NCBI GenBank assembly: GCA_022059125.1
Contig: JAEUWY010000019.1
Coordinates: forward strand, 124,001 to 188,000
DNA: 64,000 nucleotides
Source of the DNA: Corynespora cassiicola
Taxonomy: Eukaryota > Ascomycota > Dothideomycetes > Pleosporales > Corynesporascaceae
Direction of reading: 5' to 3'
Numbering within the stretch: position 1 is the stretch's first letter; every line of letters starts with the position of its first letter. Shown here piece after piece: positions 1 through 10,999 of this stretch. Position numbers and translations under genes: made by a program. The notes under the pieces are model-generated. The model did no database searches and was not told where the DNA came from. It was given only the letters and a program-made list of their open reading frames with translations.

Positions 1-1743
1 CTGGAATGTTGACGTATGTTTCTTTCCATGAACTACATTCACCTACATACTAATGCAGCGAAGCGGTCTTCAAGCAGTACTGTTCAATGGTGGCCCAACA
101 GGCTTTCTAATATCATTTCCAATCGTATTCGCTGGGGTACTTATGCAAACACTAGTTGTGGCGGAGCTAGCTTCCATGTAGGGTCTACATTTGCACCAAA
201 GTATCCTGACCTCTCCTAACCACGAGACAGGATTCCGCTGTCGGGAGGCCAATACAATTGGGTCGCGATACTGGCCCCAGCACGCTTCTCGAACTTTCTC
301 TCGTACTTCACTGGATGGATGATCACGATCGCCTGGCAAGCAGGAGCTGCCGGAGTTGTTTTTCTAGCATCGAACCTCATCCTTGCCCTGGCAAATGCGA
401 CACACCCAGAATATCAGATAAAGTCCTGGCACGTAACTCTTACATTCTTCGCTGTCATCGCTCTCGCAGTGTTTGTCACCACCGTCCTGGGGCGCATCCT
501 ACCCACCCTCGAGTCTGCCGCTTTCGTGATCTTTGTTATGGGCTTTTTTGTTCTCCTCATTGTTTTGTCGTATTTGGCGCCCAAAACCGATGCCGTCCAA
601 GTGTTCGGGGTGTATTTCAATGGAGGAGGATGGAACAACAATGTTGAGGCTGTCTTTGTTGGCGCAATACCAATTATGTTCGGTTTCAATGGCTCCGATG
701 CTGGCGTTCATATCGGTATGTCTAAAAAATTTGAAATTTTGATGGGATATTGCTGACCTGTGTAGCCGAGGAGGTTCGAAACGCATCGAAAGTCGTTCCA
801 AGAGCAACTATTCTATCCGTGATCCTCTATTTTATCATGGGATATTCGATGGCGATCTTGATATTGTTTTGCTTCACACTTGAAGAAGTGCTGACGTCCA
901 GTTATTCGATTCCAGTGCTGGAAGTCTTCCAGAAAGTAACAAAGTCCAACGGTGGTACCGCAGCTCTGGTGAGTGACTCTTCTTACTTTATGCGAGGTGC
1001 TAATTTGAATACATCAGACATCTCTCATCATTATGATGCTGATTTTCGGTGTAATTGGGTCAATGACCACCGCTTCGCGTATGCTGTGGGCTTTTGCGCG
1101 GGAAGATGGTGTTCCAGGATCTCAATACATTGCAAGAGTGAGTGACTTGAGTGCCTCGTATAGTATAACTACTGTGTTTCTAGAAACTTACATTAGTAAA
1201 TAGATTGAGCGTCACTCAAGTTTACCGCTGTACTCGATTGGCACGACCGCTATCATCTCGATGCTCTTGGCACTCATTGGCCTTGGTTCGTCAGCCGCAT
1301 TCAGCGCCTTGACTGGCCTGACAGTTGCCGCTTTTTACACTGGTTTTCTGGCTTCAGCAATCTTAATGTTGTATCGCCATTTCACCGTTACGAATATGCC
1401 ATGGGGACCTTTCCAGCTTGGCGTTTTCCGAGTGCCCATTGCGGTCCTTTCTATCATATACAGTTTTGTTGCAATAACTTTCTGCTTTTGGCCGCCAGTA
1501 TCTGCAGTTACTATAGAAAGCTTCAATTGGTCATTGGTAGTATTCGTTGGAGCTATCATAATATCTTTTGGCTGGTGGGCAGTAAGCGCAAGGAAGACTT
1601 ACGAAGGACCCAGAATGGAAATATCGAGCCAGGAATGGCTCGAACTGTTCACCAGGACAGAGATACACCATGCAGAACAAAGTCACAGGTCCAAGGGAAC
1701 GAATAAGGGTGGAGTCAGTACTGAATATTTATCCCAACAATAA
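1..1743 (+). CDS. Amino-acid permease (GABA/choline-type, APC family), 5' end missing
   Basis: This is an integral membrane transporter, most like fungal GABA/choline/polyamine permeases of the APC superfamily, which import small amines or amino acids by proton symport. The visible exons are 1-13, 59-177, 231-715, 766-968, 1018-1137 and 1204-1743; all junctions are GT-AG and the frame closes exactly to a TAA. Family signatures are the NGGP stretch early in exon 2, AELASM followed by a P-SGGQYNW motif across the 178-230 intron, GSMTTASRMLWAFARE near position 1060, and about ten hydrophobic segments. About 490 residues are visible; the N-terminus and first membrane segment lie outside the window. 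The substrate cannot be deduced. The first exon fragment (1-13) is the least certain part. Confidence 0.85.
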
Positions 1744-2202
1744 CGTTTCCACCCAATTAACCTCACAAATTTCTTAAAAGAATTCTCCAAATTTAGTATA
1801 GCATTCTTTATCTGAAAATTTTACGAGCCTCATGGTCTTCTACTCCGTCTTACCTTCCACGTGGCCAGATAACGGGGCAGTGACGTTGCCAAAATCTGCT
1901 TAGAATCGAAAATCAAGCCGATCAGTTCCAGATTCGATATTTTCTTTCTTCCTTTGGGGATTTGCAATTCGTTCAACCTAATCAATACAAAAGTGGCCGC
2001 TGAAAGCTTGCCAACAATTCAACATTTCGTACACTACCTAGAAGCGGTTGCAGCGCAAATCAACATATGTCAAGAATCGATGGATGAAGTTTAGCAGATA
2101 ACTCAACTCATTCGACGATACCAATCTGCTTCCAAGCTTCGCTACGAAACTTATAATCTCTTTGATCTCGTAATCGATCGTTTTTGGGGGAGTAAATATG
2201 TA
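1744..2202. other. Intergenic, no feature seen
   Basis: AT-rich spacer after the permease stop. It should hold the permease 3' UTR. I see no coding exon, RNA gene or repeat. Confidence 0.5.
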
Positions 2203-3180
2203 TTGTCGCTGCGTTGTGATAGACGCAACAAGAATCTCGTCGTAGTGAGAGAACATTGTTTAGACCCAAAATCATTCAGCGAAAACCGAAAAAATAGATG
2301 TGATATCCATTTCGCTATCTACACCACTACCCTGAAGACTTCAAATGTCCATTGCGCAAAGGATGTTGGGATATTTCTTACTAGTACGTTAATGGGAACC
2401 ATGTTCCCAGTCGCCACCTACGGAACCCTATCGGACTATATTTCACGTCGCAGATCTGAGAAATTCCATAAACTGCGAATACAGATTTGGCTTGGATGTA
2501 TCACTTCAGCTTTGCTATATATGCAGAATCATGATATAATGTAAGTAGGACTTGAACGGGAATCTTTAAAACCTTTACTAGTAACCATAATAAGGGCCCA
2601 ACAATTGGATATATGCAACATCTTAATCTTTGGCGAGTCGTTCACGGTGTGTACTTCCCAATTCAGGTAAGACATTCCCCTAACCTACTTCCTCTAAATG
2701 CTAATATCATGTCTTTTGAAGAATTTTTCAAGGAGAACGAGGCTACAAGCTCTTTCTTCCAAAAGAATACTACGAAGACTCTCTCACGCGAAGAAGAGCC
2801 GATGAAGCTATAGATAGCCCTATTCGAAGCCTTTGTTTTATTTTCATTGCCGTGCTCCTCCATATCTCACCTTTCAACGAGGAGAAAGAAGAAGCTTGGG
2901 TCTATCTCAAATGCGGCGAATGAATAAGAGAGTCGGCTCTTCCGATCCTGCAAAATCTATAAACAAAGAATCTAAAGGCATAACATGAAGAGCCAGACGT
3001 CATACTCAACTTAACAAGAGGCTTGATTGATCCAGATCTGAGAGGACCATCTGCCAGATCAGATATCGATAATATTTTAGAAGATATCCGAGAGCTTGCA
3101 CCACGATAGTGCGGTATCTGCTGCACAGGCCCATTTACTGGTGCCTCTTTGCAGAATCTAGAGCCCAAAGAACATGACGC
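2203..3180 (+). pseudogene. Decayed coding sequence of unknown family
   Basis: Open stretches here are joined by convincing splice sites, for example a GTAAGT donor at about 2541 and GTAAGAC at about 2667 with CTAAC/CTAAT branch sites. Between them the pieces read as hydrophobic and charged protein-like segments (FPVATYGTLSDYISRRRSE, then a GPTIGYMQHLNLWRVVHG piece, then one ending in KEEAWVYLKCGE). From about 2990 a further piece (LTRGLIDPDLRGPSARSD) ends in TAG near 3109. No frame runs through all pieces, so the gene is either many-exoned or broken. It lies directly upstream of a broken kinase and could be its 5' half. I do not recognise the family. Confidence 0.3.
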
Positions 3181-3426
3181 AATTATGCAGTAAAAGGCTT
3201 TCGCTCAACAGGATATCCAGTATCTCAAAGCACTGTATTTTCCTTATATAATCACTGGAGAGACTGCAATGATTAGAATTACCATTACAGGAACTAGAGG
3301 GTGTGCTTGTTAGTTCATGGAGGGACATATCCCCGACGTCTCATTTCCAATTGGAAAAGAGTCTCTGTGCAAATATATACCGAAAAAAAGTATCGTGACG
3401 TGTTTTTATATCGGCAAAAATCAACT

Positions 3427-4483
3427 ATGTCCGATACTTTTCATGAAAGACACCAACATAGATTTGAAGATGGAAGTCTGTTTTTTGAGTACATCAAAGC
3501 ACTAGGTGTCAGGGAATATGGCACGTTCTGGCATGTGAAAGAGACGAGACAAGGCCGGCATATGGTCCAAAAGGTTCTGCTTCGCATATCTGATCGCCAG
3601 GTAGACAAAAGAATGGCTGATACATTTGAGCTCGGGCTAGATATTCTACATCGTACCCTAAATTACAGACATCGACATCTTGCCTCTCTAATTGGGAGCT
3701 ACACGGATGTCAATCGATTTGCCATTCTCCTTGAGCCCCTGGTAGATATGAACCTGAAACATACCTGAACGAAGTGAACACTACTAATCATCTCAAAGGA
3801 TGGTTTGGATGCCTGGTTACTGCTCTGGATTTCTTGCATGGAATGGACATCAAGTACGTCCGAATATCGCTGCATTTCTCTAGCTGCGCTGAATAATCAA
3901 TTCACCAGGACATAAAGCCCCATAATGTACTCATCCATGATAATAACGTCCTCTTGACCAATTTTGGCATCAGGTGAGCATCCCTCCTTACATTTTGAGA
4001 TCTCAATACTCAGCGAAATATAATAATAGTCGGACCTCAAAACATGGCTTGACAGAAAAGCTCGTTACTCAGTCTATTTAATACAGTGCCCCGGAAGTTG
4101 CAAATTGGAATAAGAGAGATAAAATTTCAGACATATTTTCTCTGGGATGTGTGTTTTTAGAGATGATATCGGTCCTGAAAGGTTCCACTACGGCATATAT
4201 CAGGGACTTCTTCAGTAAGCATGGTACTCTGGCCTATCAGTACTACAATAACCCCGAGGCGATAAGAATCTGGATGACGGAAGGTCTAAAAGATAGCTCT
4301 GGGTGGGTATTTGTGGATGTTTAAAATGGCCCAAAGAATTAGGTATTGCAGATGCTGCAGAAGAAGAGAGAATTGCGCCCAGACTCTAAGAAGCTGGTAT
4401 TAATGGTTCGCGAATATCCTGATTGGTGCCATGGATGCTACAGTGAAAAGCCACTACCATTAGGCAACCCTATCGCAAACTAG
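3427..4483 (+). pseudogene. Serine/threonine protein kinase relic
   Basis: The order of kinase motifs is clear: a degenerate glycine loop (LGVREYGTFWHVKE), VQKVLL containing the ATP lysine, a hinge region LLEPLVDMNLK, then DIKPHNVLI, NFGI, YSAPEVANW and SDIFSLGCVFLEM. This matches fungal kinases of the type with 'HRHLVELVGSYTD' in the N-lobe. Defects: one base is missing at about 3760, where NLK must continue as TYLNE in another frame; there is an in-frame TAA at 4079-4081 just before YSAPE; the DFG aspartate is Asn; and the residue before KD in the catalytic loop is Ile instead of His. Introns of GT-AG type remain visible at about 3853-3909 and 3974-4029. The gene is most likely dead. Confidence 0.65.
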
Positions 4484-5773
4484 TTGGTACGAATCTGATG
4501 GATTTGTCCCTAAAATTTCTACATATGTATCCGAGATTCCTTGCCTAAAACCCCACTTTAAGGCTTGGGTTGATTACATACGACAGAGTCGCGACTATAA
4601 CCCAAGTTCCAATAACATGTTTTATTGTAAAAATACGTAAATATCAATAGACTCCCCATTAAGCAGAAGCGACATCTATTCAAAAACCATAAGTAACCTT
4701 GCGCAACCACACCCTATCCTGCCACTGTGCCATATTGCGCAAGCTTCACCCCACAGCACCCCACAAAAAGCAACCACAGCCAAAACCCCGAACAAACCAA
4801 TTCAGAAAGCTTCAACAACGCCACTATATTATCTCTCCATCTCCATACCTCTCGCCACCACCACTCCCACCCCCACTCCCTAGCAACCCCACAAAAGAAC
4901 AGCCCAAGCCCATACCTCATCCATCCTAAATTACCACCCAGTCCTACATACATAAGAACACTAAACATCACATCAAACTCCAAAAGCACAGCATGTGAAA
5001 TTGTAACTTGTAATTTCCCACATTATCCGCACTATAATTTTACAAACCGCACGCCACGCACGCACGCCAGCCCCCTCTCTTCCTCCGCCCTGGGCCCAGC
5101 ACGCACACCACGCCACGCCCAGCTAAAATCCCAAAGAACGCCGAAGAACGCCGCCAACAAAAAAAGACCATGCAAATTCCCTTCCCACTTGTAGCAAAAA
5201 CCCGCAAAAACCCCGACAAACAACGCAAAGAAAGAAAGGGTGTGGAGTCAAAGAGACACCGCCCAAGCCCTATCTGCACGAATGCCACCTCCCAATCTTC
5301 AGAGAAAGGCAAAAAAAAAAAAAAAAACACCCGTATTCGTATCCATGAGCTCGAGGAGGGGGGTATTGGAATGTTTTCTCTTCGTTGTATGTATCCGTTT
5401 CAACCTCACCGGGTCGGTTTGTAGTTTGTGTAAAACCCATTACAGAAGATATAAATTTTTTAATGTTTTGGATTTCAATTCGTTTAAAAAAGGTGTGTAG
5501 AAGAGCGCCGAGTGTGGTTTTGTTGGGATCGGGCGTGCAGGCTTGGGGCGGATATGGTATTTGAGCGTCTCGCCTCCTAGAGCCGGCCAGGCGGACAGGA
5601 CAGGACAGAACAAAAAGGTGGTATGTAGGTAGCTAGCAGCAGATGCCAACACGATGGAGGGAGCAAGTATATACGTCAACCCAGTCTAGGGCCAACGGGG
5701 AAATATATACGGCGGGAAGGAAGAAAGTCTTTGTTCGGACCAAAGGGGCTGTAAGTCTTTACTCGATTTCCGA
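4484..5773. other. Intergenic, C/A-rich then 3' flank of Mpe1 gene
   Basis: 4700-5300 is strongly strand-asymmetric (C and A on the + strand), which opens long spurious frames on both strands. An A17 run lies near 5311-5327. The segment next to 5773 should be the 3' UTR of the minus-strand Mpe1 gene. I see no gene. Confidence 0.5.
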
Positions 5774-7735
5774 TTACACGTAGTGGAAATCCGGCGCTCG
5801 CTGCTTGCGGTGTTTATTCTGGCTCCGGTGCGGATTGAGTGGTTTCCGCTCATAAGCGTCCTGTTGGTTTGGCTGCTCGGCAGAGAACATGGCGCGCTGC
5901 TGGTTCGGGAATGCGCTGGGGCCGCCGCCGCCCATGTGTTGGTTTGGGTAGCCTCCCATGCCGCCTCCGGCCTGGTTATTGAAGCCGCCCTGGTTCCATC
6001 CCCCGTTGCTGGGGCCGCCACCGTTCCATCCGTTCATGTTGTTGCCATAGCCGCCGCCCTGGTTGTTCCAGCCTCCGCCGTTCCAGTTGTTCATGTTGTT
6101 GAAGCCCTGATTTCCGAATCCCTGGTTGTATCCTCCTCCATTCCAGTTGTTTATATTGCCGTAGCCATTCATACCCATGTTCATACCGTTCATGTTAGGT
6201 GGGTTCATCATGCCCATCATCGGATTCATGGTCATGGCCGAGTTCATCGGCATACTGCCATTTGGCATCATGGGCATACCATTGGGCATGTTCTTAAGAG
6301 CCTCCATGGACTCGATGAAATTCTTCTCGAGGGCGGACGACTGGTCCTGTGCTTGGCGTGCCTGCTGTTCCTTTTGCTGGCGCATGGCCTTGGGAGCGGT
6401 CGGCGGCATAATATCTGTCGGCGCGTCCTTGCGCTTCTTGGACGTCGACGAGTCAGTATCCGAGCCGTTCTCGCCGGCACCTGGAGTAGCAGTAGACGTA
6501 ACATTTGCTGCAACGGTCAGAGGAGACTTGACATCTGAAGTGGACTGTGGAGCACTACTGCTTGGCTTGGGCGACTTTGAACCAGATTGATTCGTCTCAC
6601 CAGCCTTTGCCTTCTCATCAGTAGGGGTGGGTACAGAATTGTTTTGTTCATTGTTAGGGGGATCAGTGGGCTTTGCTGCCGCCTTTGCTTCCTCCTTTGC
6701 CTGCTGTTCCTTCTCCAGCTTCTCCTTTGCCTTTTCCGCTTCATAAGCGCGGATCTTCTCCACCATCTCGTCATCAGTGACCAAGTCATCAATGAGAACA
6801 CCATCCGTAGAACAGTTCGGACAAACCAAGTCTCCGTCCGCCAGTGCATTCTCGATGCAATCGTGGCAATAAGTCTTACCGCAGCAGGGCGTCTTGACTG
6901 GCTCCACAAACATACGCTTGTCGATGGGGCACTCCAGTCCACGCTCCCGCACCTCCTTGTTGGCGGCGTCGACCGTCGCGGCCTGTGCCTTGGACGCATT
7001 TGCCTTTTCCTGAAACTTCTCCCAAGTCCTCGTATCCGTCATCACCTGCACGTACTCGCCGTCGGCGTTCAGCATGACGCCACGGGCATCCTCCTCATCC
7101 ACGGGCTTCTCGACGGTCTTGAGAAAAGACCGGGGAATGCCCGTCGTACGCTTCGCACGGGGCACCGGCTTGAAGTCGGGGTCGTCGTTGGTGGGGCAGG
7201 CCTGGATCCAGTGGCCCTTCTTCTGGCACCGGTAGCAGACATATCCCGGCGGGGGGTCGTGCGTGGGCACGTTGACCGGCTTCTTCTTGTGGTAAACAGG
7301 CTTGGCATGCGACAGCGACTCCTTCTGTGCGTCCCAGACCTGGGCTGACTCTGCCAGGAAGGCGGCTTCGGCATCCTGTTCTGTGAGGGCACCGCCGGCC
7401 GCGGGGGCGATGGCTGGCTTGTTTTCGGTCTTCTTGATGGCTCGCACGGGGGCGCGGCCAGAAACGTAGCGGGCAGCGCGTCCATGACCGCGGGCGGCGG
7501 GGCGGCGCACGGCGATGACAGTGCTGGAGCGCGAGATGATAGTGGTGTCGTCGTCGTACTCGGTCGTAGGCTGGTCCTCAGGGTAGAGGTGCAGATCGAA
7601 GTCTGTGCCATCGCCGAGGCCGGATGCAGTGATAATCTCGCGCTTGAGCTCGAAGACGGAGATGCCTGTACCGTCGAAGACGATGCGCTCGGGCTCCTTT
7701 GAGTTTTTGAACTTATAGAAGACGGAGGACGACAT
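5774..7735 (-). CDS. MPE1: Mpe1/RBBP6-like cleavage and polyadenylation factor subunit
   Basis: This is a nuclear component of the cleavage and polyadenylation factor that matures mRNA 3' ends. The single exon encodes 653 residues. An N-terminal DWNN ubiquitin-like domain (about 4-77, with FYKFKNSKEPERIVFDGTGI) is followed by a CCHC zinc knuckle with C167, C170, H175 and C180 (CYRCQKKGHWIQAC) and a RING/U-box-like cysteine array at about 269-308 (C269, C284, C285, C290, C293, C305, C308). This domain order defines the Mpe1/RBBP6 family. The C-terminal 170 residues are Met-, Asn- and Gly-rich low complexity, followed by a basic tail. The ATG at 7735 gives an intact DWNN domain immediately, so this start is well supported. 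No intron is needed. Confidence 0.93.
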   Translation of the reverse strand: MSSSVFYKFKNSKEPERIVFDGTGISVFELKREIITASGLGDGTDFDLHLYPEDQPTTEYDDDTTIISRSSTVIAVRRPAARGHGRAARYVSGRAPVRAIKKTENKPAIAPAAGGALTEQDAEAAFLAESAQVWDAQKESLSHAKPVYHKKKPVNVPTHDPPPGYVCYRCQKKGHWIQACPTNDDPDFKPVPRAKRTTGIPRSFLKTVEKPVDEEDARGVMLNADGEYVQVMTDTRTWEKFQEKANASKAQAATVDAANKEVRERGLECPIDKRMFVEPVKTPCCGKTYCHDCIENALADGDLVCPNCSTDGVLIDDLVTDDEMVEKIRAYEAEKAKEKLEKEQQAKEEAKAAAKPTDPPNNEQNNSVPTPTDEKAKAGETNQSGSKSPKPSSSAPQSTSDVKSPLTVAANVTSTATPGAGENGSDTDSSTSKKRKDAPTDIMPPTAPKAMRQQKEQQARQAQDQSSALEKNFIESMEALKNMPNGMPMMPNGSMPMNSAMTMNPMMGMMNPPNMNGMNMGMNGYGNINNWNGGGYNQGFGNQGFNNMNNWNGGGWNNQGGGYGNNMNGWNGGGPSNGGWNQGGFNNQAGGGMGGYPNQHMGGGGPSAFPNQQRAMFSAEQPNQQDAYERKPLNPHRSQNKHRKQRAPDFHYV

Positions 7736-10033
7736 GGCGGCGGGCGCAAACGTGGAATCGTCAGGCGTGAGGGCGTGAGGGCGTAAGGGCGAACAGGTAG
7801 AGGCTAGAGGCTAGCGAGGAGCGGAGTTAGACAGCACCTCGCCGACGTATTCTTCTATTCACTCAGAGCGTCGGGCGGCCGCAGCTACCAAGTCCAACGA
7901 GGCAGAGAGTGCAAGAAGCGTAACCAGTTCTATTACTATTTAGAAGTAGGTGTAGGTGTAGGAGCAGGAGCACGTTTCAGGCAGGGCGGCCAGCGTCGCG
8001 CCTGCAACCTTGGAAAGGAAGAAGTGGCCTGAAGAAGCGTCCTCGTCCTGTAGTAGGGTAGCAGCCTGTGGCAGCGCCGTCGGGGCCCGCAGAGGCAAAG
8101 AGAGCGATAGAAAGGGAAGAAGCGAAGAGACTCAGGGACCGTGTATGCGACAGCGACAGCGACGTTGACGTTGCCAGCGCCAGAGTCGGGGACTACGGGC
8201 GGTCGTGGGGGTGGTGCTGGTAGTGGTGGTGTTGGTGGTTGGTGAGAGCGAGGATGAAAGGAGAGACGACAGGACAAAGCGGAGGTGAAGATCAAGCTAA
8301 GCCGCCAATCCCGATGACTCAGCACGTCACCCGCAGCAGGTCTAGCGGCCGCGACGCGTCACCTGATAGAGGCAGTGTTCCCAAGCCTAAAGCTGGTGCG
8401 CTTTTCGACTTGGATCTGGGAGTCTTCAATAGACTGTACGTGGTTTGGGACACGCTTTGGTTGGTCTCCATCTCAATCGCTCCGATAGCGGGGTAGCGAG
8501 CTGGATGTGCAGTGCCACTCACGTGACTCTCTCCGACTCGAACATTCCAGCACGTTGATCATTGATCCCGACAGAAAAGACGTGAATGTATCGCTACCAG
8601 AGAATTCCAATAAGCATGGCTAGTCCCAACACAAAAAATACGAATCCATCGCTAGCAAAGAAAGCTTCTTCGTTTCCTCGTTGTTGGACCAACTTTTCCG
8701 ACGGCACTCGTGGCCATTCCATGTGACATTACTATGAACAGATGACACTTAAAAAAAGTTAACCTGCAGACAGAATTATATGTCAGAAGTTAAACCTGAA
8801 GATTAGAAGTATTAGATCGGTTTCCTATCTCCAATTCTACGGGACACATTTTACATTTTCAAAAACTTAATCTCAAGATTCTCATGTCCGGCACTCTACA
8901 ATTCGCGCGATACCTGTCTTATGATTCATATATCTAAAACTTAAATCGAAACCAGAATATCTAATGACAGTCTCAGGCATCAAAGAGGCATACTCGATTG
9001 ATTACAAAATTATCACGTTTCGAAAAGCTCTAAGTCATTCGCTAGACGACAACATGCACGAAGTAGTCCAAAATGTGGATCCCTGCTCTGATGGATATCC
9101 AGCTCTGATTTGACTGAGATTCAGGAACTTTCTACTTTAATACAGATGCATATGTTCTCCTGTCTCAAAAATCATATACAGGGCCTTCTTATAGAACCCT
9201 TTCGGTTTTGGTAGCACCTTGATTGCTACTTGTCTCAAAGGCCATCCACAAGTTATAATGATAACGTAAAACCTTCAGCATATGTCCTTCTGCATTCCCC
9301 TACCTGTACCTAGATATCATCTTGGCGAGGTCATCGGAAGTTTTTAGGAGTTGTACCCTCTTTTCTCGATTGCCGTCTCAAATAAAAACGCGGTATCTGG
9401 CGCACGGGTAAAAAGAACTACCTTTGCACAGGTAACACGACATCGTAACGGCATGGCAGAATAGAAAAAAAATCCGCATGCTTCTACACAGTGCTCAAAG
9501 ATCGCGTTCAATTTTGTGCAATTCACTCCGTATAGCAATATATCGTCCAGATTGCTTGCAGAAAAGCAGAGAGCAGCTCCAAGTATTTAAATAAAAAAAA
9601 TCTCTGTTTCTCAGCTTCTCCGAATCACAAAAAGAAGAACTATACATTATTTTCGCTTATTAGAAGGGTGGTTTGGATGGCTATGTGACAGGGGGATTGC
9701 CGAACGACAGATGCGTCCTTCTCCGAGCCTTGCCTGCTGTGAACCGCCCAAACACCTGTCGAAGCCAGGCAAAGCCAAGTCCGTCCTTCGACTAGCCACT
9801 GTGTGATACTCCAAAGGCGATATGTTCCCCTACCTTCACATCCTCGACCCAGCTTGACTGTATGTTCTTGGGGTCAGCCGCATATATCAGGGCTGGCGAT
9901 TGCCGTCTTTGAGCAACATTGATAACTTGGCAAAAGGGACTAAAGCGCTAGGGTCTTTTTATTGTAGTGGGTTCTAAACTATGTAAAGTGGGAAAGCTGT
10001 ATCTGCCGCGGCCCTAATACCGTCAGCTACTCT
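7736..10033. other. Intergenic, GC-rich promoter then AT-rich spacer
   Basis: 7736-8500 is GC-rich with many short G-rich repeats and is the likely promoter and 5' UTR of the Mpe1 gene. From 8500 to 10000 the base composition turns AT-rich with no coding frame, RNA gene or clear repeat that I can support. Confidence 0.5.
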
Positions 10034-10430
10034 CTAAACCACAGGGTCAGCCAGGCGTCTCCCTCCCCCAGTCAGGATCAGTAGTTCGTTTGTTCTTGCT
10101 GCACCCTCGAGGTCGCCAGCTGCGGCCTGTGCCTCGGCTTGGCATCTGAGGCAACTCTCTATGAGGGCATCGCAGCAAGCCTGGGGCTTACGCTTCTGGA
10201 TGAGGGCGAAATCTGCGGAATTAGCGCTGGACTTGAGAGTACTGCCAGCCACTTGGATCCTGCGGCTGTTAGTATACTGCGATGAAGTGCTTGATAAGCA
10301 GGACATACGCGTTGTCCACGGCTCCAGAATCATTGGAGGTGGCATCACCAGTAAAACCATTGAGGCTGAGAGGAGCAGCGTTGGTGAAAGAAGTGAAAGC
10401 CAAGATAGCAGCGACGATGGAAGCACGCAT
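10034..10430 (-). CDS. Small secreted cysteine protein (candidate effector)
   Basis: I do not recognise a family. Two exons, 10430-10309 and 10259-10034, flank a 49-bp intron with a GTATGT donor and a CTAAC branch site followed by GCAG; joining them gives 115 residues in frame to TAG. The N-terminus MRASIVAAILAFTSFTNAAP is a textbook signal peptide with cleavage after about Ala18 or Ala19. The mature part has only four cysteines, clustered as CC-X6-C-X2-C (ACCDALIESCLRC), preceded by a dibasic KR that could be a Kex2 site (IQKRKPQ). An upstream in-frame ATG at 10457 would add nine residues and bury the signal, so 10430 is preferred. Size, secretion signal and cysteines fit a small secreted effector-like protein; function is unknown. 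Confidence 0.6.
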
Positions 10431-10989
10431 CTTGAAAGCGGCTTGTTGAAGTGGCAAAAGACTGAAGTTGAGTGAAGTAAAGAGGTGTTTTGCCTGGAAA
10501 GCAATAGAAGGAAGATTGATAGAGGCTAGTCAACCGGGACTGTGAATGCCGTGAATGTAGAGCAAGGTAGAAAATAGGAGAAGGGATGCTAATAGGATAA
10601 GTTGTAATCAAGGGGAACACTTTCTTCTTTATACATTTTGACGATGCACGCTATAAGAGCACAAAGTGTGCCTCCAAGTGCCAAGATTCTACTCTGGTTT
10701 TAGTTTACTGGCTGTTAACCTGCAAGCGCGAATACTCCTATATTGACAGTAGTTCTGGCCTTGGCAGGGACAGTACAAGAAAGATGGGCTTTACATTGCA
10801 AGTCTGTGTTGGCTTGGCAGGAATGTTGCACGACGGTCACACCATCTTCAAACTCGCATTGCCTTGGCAGCCATGTTACCCAAAGTACAGCCTGTTTCTG
10901 AATCTGCATTGCATCAGGTGGAAGTCCCAACATCAAGGGCTTGTAGCCCTTGCCGCGAAGATGCCCAAGGACTAAAAGAAGCCAGCGGC
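10431..10989. other. Intergenic, possible promoter
   Basis: The part nearest 10430 should be the promoter and 5' UTR of the secreted-protein gene and is pyrimidine-rich on the coding strand. A minus-strand frame at 10715-11014 has four cysteines but no signal peptide and shades into the relic region beyond, so I do not call it a gene. Confidence 0.4.
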
Positions 10990-10999
10990 CTCGCAGTCT

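Noticed and set aside
3740..3790. Possible intron to explain the kinase frame change
   Set aside because: The two frames are contiguous in the family alignment (NLK followed by TYLNE), leaving room only for a one-base loss.
4699..5330. Several long frames on both strands between the kinase relic and the Mpe1 gene
   Set aside because: Caused by strong C/A strand bias; residues are Pro/His/Ser/Thr-rich on one strand and Trp/Gly/Val-rich on the other.
7936..8496. Overlapping frames on both strands upstream of the Mpe1 gene
   Set aside because: They start at non-ATG codons or are Pro/Arg-rich by composition; the region is best read as promoter and leader.
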